Origin: Bradyrhizobium sp. 21
GTDB taxonomy: Bacteria; Pseudomonadota; Alphaproteobacteria; Rhizobiales; Xanthobacteraceae
DNA: 64,000 nucleotides
Reading direction: 5' to 3'
Assembly: GCF_023073335.1 (NCBI RefSeq)
Contig: NZ_JADPJG010000004.1
Location: 1 to 64,000 of the forward strand
Shown: piece after piece, positions 59,855 through 64,000 of the stretch
How positions within the stretch are numbered: the first letter of the stretch is position 1
Layout of the letters: each line of letters opens with the position of its first letter
Made by a program: the position numbers and the translations under genes
Notes under the pieces: model-generated
Databases searched by the model: none
What the model was told of the DNA's origin: nothing
Seen by the model: only the letters and a program-made list of their open reading frames with translations

Positions 59855-60631
59855 CTACGAAGCCAGAAATCCCCCATCCGCCGCCAGCACATGCCCGACG
59901 ACGTACGACGACGCGTCGGACGACAGCCACACCACGGCCTCCGCGACCTCCTCCGGGCTCCCCATGCGCCGCAACGGCAGGCCTGCGCTGACGGTCGCGA
60001 TATCGCCGACGCCGGCGCGCAGCATCATGTCGGTGACGACGCGGCCGGGTGCGATGGCATTGATGCGGATGCCGCGCGGGGCGTTTTCCATTGCCGCCGA
60101 ACGCATCAGCGAGATCGCGGCGGCCTTCGAGGCCGAGTAGAGCGAGAAGCCGGGATTTGGATTGCGCACGCCGCTGACTGAGGCGTTGACGACGATGCTG
60201 CCGCCCCCCTGCGCCAGCATCACCGGCAGTTGATGGCGCAGGCACAAAAACAGCGCGCGGACATTGGTGTCGAACACGCTGTCGTAGACGTCCATGCCCT
60301 GCTCTTCCAGCGGCGCGCGACGTTCCTGGAAACCGGCATTGTTGAAGGCGACATCGAGCCGGCCGCAACGCTCAATGGCCGTGCACACGAGACGTTCGAC
60401 CTCGTCTTCCCGCGTGATGTCGGCCTTGAGCGCGATCGCGTTCGCACCGAGTTCGCGGCAGGCAACAGCGGCAGCCTCGATCTCCGCTCCGCGCCGGCCA
60501 GCCACGACAATCGCTTCCGCACCTTCGGATGCCATCCGCAGCGCCGTGGCGCGGCCGATGCCGCTGCCGCCGCCCGTCACCAGGCAGACCTTGCCCTTCA
60601 TCCGCATCCCGGCCGGCAAAGTTCCGCTCAT
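59855..60631 (-). CDS. Short-chain dehydrogenase/reductase
   Basis: 258 aa classical SDR. The NAD(P) motif is VCLVTGGGSGIGRATALRMA (TGxxxGxG), NNAGFQERR follows, the catalytic Ser/Tyr/Lys are in VNASVSGVRNPNPGFSLYSA then SKAAA, and IRINAIAPGRVVTDM is the usual C-terminal block. Its substrate is unknown. It is divergent from the MarR regulator gene, with a perfect operator palindrome between them, so it is probably MarR-controlled. ATG 60631 is preferred because the upstream in-frame ATG at 60670 lies inside the operator. Confidence 0.86.
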   Translation of the reverse strand: MSGTLPAGMRMKGKVCLVTGGGSGIGRATALRMASEGAEAIVVAGRRGAEIEAAAVACRELGANAIALKADITREDEVERLVCTAIERCGRLDVAFNNAGFQERRAPLEEQGMDVYDSVFDTNVRALFLCLRHQLPVMLAQGGGSIVVNASVSGVRNPNPGFSLYSASKAAAISLMRSAAMENAPRGIRINAIAPGRVVTDMMLRAGVGDIATVSAGLPLRRMGSPEEVAEAVVWLSSDASSYVVGHVLAADGGFLAS

Positions 60632-60669
60632 GGTCCACTCCGAGACGCTTGCGCGCGCCGCTGCGCGCA

Positions 60670-60692
60670 TATAGTTGTATGGTACAACTATA
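60670..60692. promoter_or_regulatory. MarR operator palindrome
   Basis: tatagttgta (60670-60679) and tacaactata (60683-60692) form a perfect 10-base inverted repeat with a 3-base centre, between the divergent SDR and MarR genes and 11 bases before the MarR ATG. MarR dimers typically bind such sites and repress both directions. Confidence 0.8.
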
Positions 60693-60703
60693 CTGGAGTC
60701 AAG

Positions 60704-61159
60704 ATGGCCGAGCTTTCGCTGATCGACGACATCCGCGCCGCCTCGCGCCAGATGGTGCGCGAGCTCGGCTTTATGGAGGCGACGGTGGCGGCGACGAACT
60801 ATCCGCCATCGGCGGTGCACACCATTCTGGAGATCGGCATCCGCGGCCCGATGACTTCAGGCGAACTCGGCGATTTCCTGCGGCTGGAGAAATCCAGCGT
60901 CAGCCGCCTGGTGCGCAAGCTGATCGATTGCGGCGAGCTGCGGGAGACGCAGGATGAGCTTGATGCACGCAGCAAGCGGTTGTCGCTGACGGCAAAGGGC
61001 CGGCGCACACTGGAGGCGCTGCATGCCTTTGGCCGGCAGCAGGTGAGTGGCGCACTGGCGGCGCTGACTGAGGCCGAGCAGCACACGGTGCGCGAGGGGA
61101 TGATGCTGTATGCGCAGGCGTTGCGGCAGAGCCGGGTGGAGGATGAGGGGGCTGCGTAG
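60704..61159 (+). CDS. MarR-family transcriptional regulator
   Basis: 151 aa winged-helix repressor. The DNA-binding core reads VHTILEIGIRGPMTSGELGD, then FLRLEKSSVSRLVRKLIDCG (recognition helix) and the wing ETQDELDARSKRLSLTAKGR. The C-terminal helix forms the dimer. It is encoded divergently from the SDR gene with the operator palindrome in the shared region, and CTGGAG before the ATG overlaps it, so autoregulation is likely. Ligand unknown. Confidence 0.88.
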   Translation: MAELSLIDDIRAASRQMVRELGFMEATVAATNYPPSAVHTILEIGIRGPMTSGELGDFLRLEKSSVSRLVRKLIDCGELRETQDELDARSKRLSLTAKGRRTLEALHAFGRQQVSGALAALTEAEQHTVREGMMLYAQALRQSRVEDEGAA

Positions 61160-61170
61160 CTCCACTCTCG

Positions 61171-61273
61171 GTGTCATCGCCCGGCTTGACCGGGCGATCC
61201 AGTACTCCGAGACAGTCGTGGTTCGATCGACAGGCCGCGGCGCACTGGATGCCCCGACTTCGCGGGGCTTGAC
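61171..61273. repeat. Palindromic intergenic repeat, family B, copy 2
   Basis: gtgtcatcgcccggc...atccagtac (61171-61206) is roughly inverted as cactggatgccccga...cttgaca (61243-61273). The same outer motif (gtcat...atccagta) is found at 53502-53606. Confidence 0.65.
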
Positions 61274-61300
61274 AGCGTCAATTGAGGCAACAGCCTCGCC

Positions 61301-62095
61301 CTACGTCCCGAATTCGTCCCGCATCCTGGCCTGGATCTTGGCCATGCCGCCGATCCAGCGGTCGTAATTCTCGGTCTTCTTGCGCATGTAGCCGAGCACC
61401 TGGGGGTGGGGCAGGATCAGAAACGTTTCCTGATCGAGGCCGGCGAGCACGTCTTTCGCGACCTGCTCCGGCGTCAGATCGCCGTCGCCGGATTGCGGAC
61501 CCTTCGGGATCGCGCGCAGCATGTTGGTGTCGACGCCCTGCGGGCAGAGGATCGAGACACGGATGTTGTGCGCCTTGTGCGAGATCGCGAGGTTTTCGGC
61601 AAAGCCGACCGCGGCATGCTTGGTGGTGGAGTAAGCCGGGCTGCCGACCTGCGACAACAGGCCCGCGGCCGAGATCGTGTTGAGGAAATAGCCGCCGCCG
61701 CGCGCCTTCATGCGCGGGATCAAATGCCGCGCCGCATAGACATGCGCCATGACGTGGATCGCCCAGCTCCGCTGCCACGGCTCATCCGAGGCGCCGCCGG
61801 CGTTGACCGACATCGGATCGAAGCCGCCGCCGATGCCGGCATTGGAGCAGAACAATTCGATCGGGCCGAACTGCCGCTCGGTCTCCTCGATAACGTGCGA
61901 GACGTCCTTTTCCTGCGCGACGTCGCATTTGAAGGCTGCGCCATCCACCGTGGCGGCGACCGTCCTCGCGTTGTCGGCGTCCATGTCCGCGACGACGACC
62001 TTCGTCGCGCCGGCCTTGTGAAACGCCTCGCACAGCGCCTTGCCGATGCCGTTGGCGCCGCCCGTGACGACCACGACCTTGCCGGTCACCTGCAT
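61301..62095 (-). CDS. Short-chain dehydrogenase/reductase
   Basis: 264 aa. VVVVTGGANGIGKALCEAFH is the cofactor motif, FCSNAGIGGG the NNAG-like element, and the catalytic Ser/Tyr/Lys lie in FLNTISAAGLLSQVGSPAYS then TTKHA. IRVSILCPQGVDTNML and the tail FLILPHPQVLGYMRKKTENY are seen in rhizobial SDRs of unknown substrate that often act in fatty-acid or aromatic catabolism. It is single-gene, on the opposite strand to the MarR gene and separated from it by a repeat. Confidence 0.86.
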   Translation of the reverse strand: MQVTGKVVVVTGGANGIGKALCEAFHKAGATKVVVADMDADNARTVAATVDGAAFKCDVAQEKDVSHVIEETERQFGPIELFCSNAGIGGGFDPMSVNAGGASDEPWQRSWAIHVMAHVYAARHLIPRMKARGGGYFLNTISAAGLLSQVGSPAYSTTKHAAVGFAENLAISHKAHNIRVSILCPQGVDTNMLRAIPKGPQSGDGDLTPEQVAKDVLAGLDQETFLILPHPQVLGYMRKKTENYDRWIGGMAKIQARMRDEFGT

Positions 62096-62168
62096 GCGAC
62101 GTCTCCTCTCTTTTTGTACAGCGCTTCGCTTGTATGCCGCGCCGCTTATACCGCCTCGCGGAGCTTGC

Positions 62169-62864
62169 TCAGCTCAACACGAGGTCGAGCACCGCGGTAT
62201 AATGGCACGCCGCGCCGGCCAAGACAAAGCTGTGCCAGATCGCGTTCTGGAAGCGCAGCCGTCGCCAGGCGTGGAAGATCACGCCGAGGCTGTAGAGTAC
62301 GCCACCCGCAAGGATGAAGCCCAGCACCAGCGCAGGCAGCGCCTTGACCACGGCATCGTAGAGCATCACGCCGCTCCAGCCCATGGCGAGGTAGATGCCG
62401 ACCGCGACGCGGTCGAACCGGCCGGGGTAGAGAAGTTTCAGCACGATGCCGAGGATCGCGACGCACCAGACGCCGGCGAGCAGCACAAGCGCGAACACGC
62501 TGTCCTTCACCTCGAGGATGAACGGCGTGTAGGTCGCCGCGATTAGCAGATAGATCGCGGAATGGTCGAACCGCCGCAGCAGCCATTTGGCTGGCGAGAC
62601 CGGCCAGAGATTATACGTCGCCGACAACACCAGCATCGAGAGCAGGCCGGCGACATAGATCGAGACCCCGACGATGTCGGTGGCGTCGGCATAGAGCGCC
62701 GTCAGCACCACCAGCACGGTCGCGGCGATGATGCCGCAGAGCACTCCGATCGCGTGGATGATGCCGTCGGCGATCAACTCGGCGCGGTCGTAATTCCAGC
62801 CGACCGCATCGGCGGCGGCGTGGACGGAAGTGGATGCGAGCTGTTTGAGCTGGAAGACGGTCAT
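62169..62864 (-). CDS. Hemolysin III-type (HlyIII/AdipoR family) membrane protein
   Basis: 231 aa with seven predicted helices. The family signature is in ELIADGIIHAIGVLCGIIAA (conserved His), followed by LRRFDHSAIYLLIAATYTPF (RxDHxxIY...AGxYTP) and the C-terminal GVIFHAWRRLRFQNAIWHSF, then VLAGAACHYTAV, with two more conserved His residues. These proteins are membrane hydrolase-like (CREST superfamily) and their role in non-pathogens is unclear. ATG 62864 is used; the frame continues to a TTG at 62948. Confidence 0.85.
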   Translation of the reverse strand: MTVFQLKQLASTSVHAAADAVGWNYDRAELIADGIIHAIGVLCGIIAATVLVVLTALYADATDIVGVSIYVAGLLSMLVLSATYNLWPVSPAKWLLRRFDHSAIYLLIAATYTPFILEVKDSVFALVLLAGVWCVAILGIVLKLLYPGRFDRVAVGIYLAMGWSGVMLYDAVVKALPALVLGFILAGGVLYSLGVIFHAWRRLRFQNAIWHSFVLAGAACHYTAVLDLVLS

Positions 62865-63043
62865 GGCAATCCGCAAAAGTGAGACAATGTCCTCTTGTAT
62901 GGGTCTTTCGGGCTCGGCGCGTCGTTCAAACGGCTGATTTGCCGACAAAGGCGGTGGAAGTATGAAGCTTGATTTTTTTCACACAATTGCCATTTCTGTG
63001 AACGATCGCACATTTCCGGCCGCCCGGGATTCCCAACGTTCAT

Positions 63044-64000
63044 ATGGCATTTAGTTTCCAGGATATGGTCGAAGAGGCGCGCCTGTCGGCGAGGGCGCTG
63101 ATCGACTATGGCGAGCACTTCTTCAACCCGACGGTGCGGTTAGGCGTTACCGGCCTTTCGCGGGCCGGCAAGACCGTGTTCATCACCGCGCTGATCCATG
63201 GTCTCACCCGCGGCGGGCGGTTTCCGGTGTTCGAGGCCTATGCCTCGGGGCGGATCGCGCGGGCGCATCTGGCGCCGCAGCCCGACGACGCCGTGCCGCG
63301 CTTTGCCTATGAGAGCCATCTGCGCGCGCTGATCGAGGAGCGGCTCTGGCCGAGCTCGACGGTCGACATCAGCGAGCTCAGGCTCGTCATCGACTACCAG
63401 CGCCACAACGGCGCGGATCGCACGCTGACGCTCGACATCGTCGACTATCCCGGCGAATGGCTGCTCGATCTGCCGCTGCTGCAGAAGAGTTTCGAGCAAT
63501 GGTCGGCCGAAAGCCTCGCGCTGTCGCGCGAGGCGCCGCGGGCGCATCTGGCCGCGGACTGGCACGCCCATCTTGCAACGCTCAAGCCCGAGGCGAGCGA
63601 GGACGAGCAGGCGACGCTGACGGCCGCAAAGCTCTTCAGGGGCTATTTGCAAGGCTGCCGCGACGAACGCTTTGCGATGAGCCTGCTGCCACCCGGCCGC
63701 TTCCTGATGCCCGGCAATCTCGCCGACACACCGGCGCTGACCTTCGCGCCGCTCGACCTGCCCGCAGGCAGAGAGGCGCCGGAGGGATCGCTGTGGGCGA
63801 TGATGGTGCGCCGCTATGAGGCCTACAAGGACGTCGTGGTGCGCCCGTTCTTTCGCGATCACTTTGCCCGGCTCGATCGCCAGATCGTGCTGGCCGATGC
63901 GCTCGCCGCGTTCAACTCCGGGCCGGAAGCGCTGCACGATCTCGAAGCCGCCCTCGCCGGCATTCTCGATTGCTTCCGCATCGGCCGCAGCACGTTCCTG
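63044..64000 (+). CDS. YcjX-like GTPase (DUF463), N-terminal part
   Basis: At least 319 codons are present; the gene runs off the window end. The P-loop is RLGVTGLSRAGKTVFITALI (GLSRAGKT at about 37-44), and LDIVDYPGEWLLDLPLLQKS is the Walker-B/switch region, both diagnostic of YcjX, a P-loop NTPase. RSREA-type signalling motifs are not seen, and no ycjF neighbour is in view. YcjX is stress-linked in enterobacteria; function in alphaproteobacteria is unknown. ATG 63044 (MAFSFQDMVEE) is the natural start. Confidence 0.85.
   Translation, partial: MAFSFQDMVEEARLSARALIDYGEHFFNPTVRLGVTGLSRAGKTVFITALIHGLTRGGRFPVFEAYASGRIARAHLAPQPDDAVPRFAYESHLRALIEERLWPSSTVDISELRLVIDYQRHNGADRTLTLDIVDYPGEWLLDLPLLQKSFEQWSAESLALSREAPRAHLAADWHAHLATLKPEASEDEQATLTAAKLFRGYLQGCRDERFAMSLLPPGRFLMPGNLADTPALTFAPLDLPAGREAPEGSLWAMMVRRYEAYKDVVVRPFFRDHFARLDRQIVLADALAAFNSGPEALHDLEAALAGILDCFRIGRSTFL

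Noticed and set aside
1..64000. CRISPR arrays, rRNA genes, symbiosis (nod/nif/fix) genes, intact insertion sequences
   Set aside because: No regularly spaced repeats, rRNA-like sequence, nod/nif/fix-type proteins or complete transposase genes were found.

Overview
The window reads as chromosome of a GC-rich alphaproteobacterium, most likely Bradyrhizobium or a close relative. Supporting evidence is a ChpT/CheA pair, an EipA-type DUF1134 protein, a DUF3551 secreted peptide, DUF2927, many (acyl-)CoA and ThDP enzymes, and families of palindromic intergenic repeats. The assignment is inferred from gene content only.

Layout. (1) 1-4680: core genes: the start of cheA, chpT, a CysQ-type phosphatase, a YHS protein, a DUF1134 periplasmic protein and a membrane-anchored coiled-coil protein. 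(2) 4780-4854: tRNA-Val(CAC), followed at once by a frameshifted tyrosine-recombinase remnant. This marks the left edge of an old genomic island. (3) About 5.1-30.6 kb: accessory DNA with visibly less GC-biased codons. It holds an undescribed-looking biosynthetic locus. One half carries a GMC-type FAD enzyme, an EamA exporter, a FabD-like acyltransferase, a PP2C-type phosphatase, an aldose-epimerase homologue and a tightly overlapping six-gene operon (radical SAM, esterase-aminotransferase fusion, Zn-dehydrogenase, LuxC-like reductase, LuxE-like ligase, Gfo/Idh oxidoreductase). Next come an aldo/keto reductase and an internally deleted second FabD-like gene. The other half carries NagZ, a PhyH dioxygenase, GalE, an LpcC-like glycosyltransferase, a degenerate CDP-alcohol phosphotransferase-like membrane protein, a ROK kinase, an Ala/Glu-rich small protein, a PaaK-like ligase and a histidine phosphatase. 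The region ends in remnants of a PIN toxin and of a GreA gene. (4) 30.5-44.1 kb: DedA-like protein, GreA paralogue, acyltransferase-3, small secreted proteins, an animal-type haem peroxidase, two L,D-transpeptidases, a PD-(D/E)xK-like protein, a ThDP enzyme, DUF2927, a methyltransferase and a threonine-synthase-like enzyme. (5) 44.5-47.7 kb: a three-gene set matching the URC uracil-catabolism genes (URC1, URC4/DUF1688, uracil phosphoribosyltransferase). (6) 47.7-64 kb: DUF305, M48 peptidase with DUF898 protein, tandem CYP153-like P450s, a LysR-regulated acyl-CoA cluster (dehydrogenase, CoA-transferase, HTD2-like hydratase), a benzoylformate-decarboxylase-like enzyme, a SDR/MarR divergent pair with a clear operator, another SDR, a HlyIII protein and the start of a YcjX-type GTPase.

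How the parts may work together: in the island operon, a LuxE-like ligase, a LuxC-like reductase and an alpha/beta-hydrolase recall the LuxCDE carboxylic-acid reductase complex. Here they sit with an alcohol dehydrogenase and a PLP aminotransferase, so an acid-to-aldehyde-to-alcohol/amine route is a reasonable hypothesis. The neighbouring sugar genes suggest the product is glycosylated or joined to a sugar. No luciferase (LuxAB) genes are present. No nodulation, nitrogenase, CRISPR, rRNA or intact insertion-sequence genes were seen.
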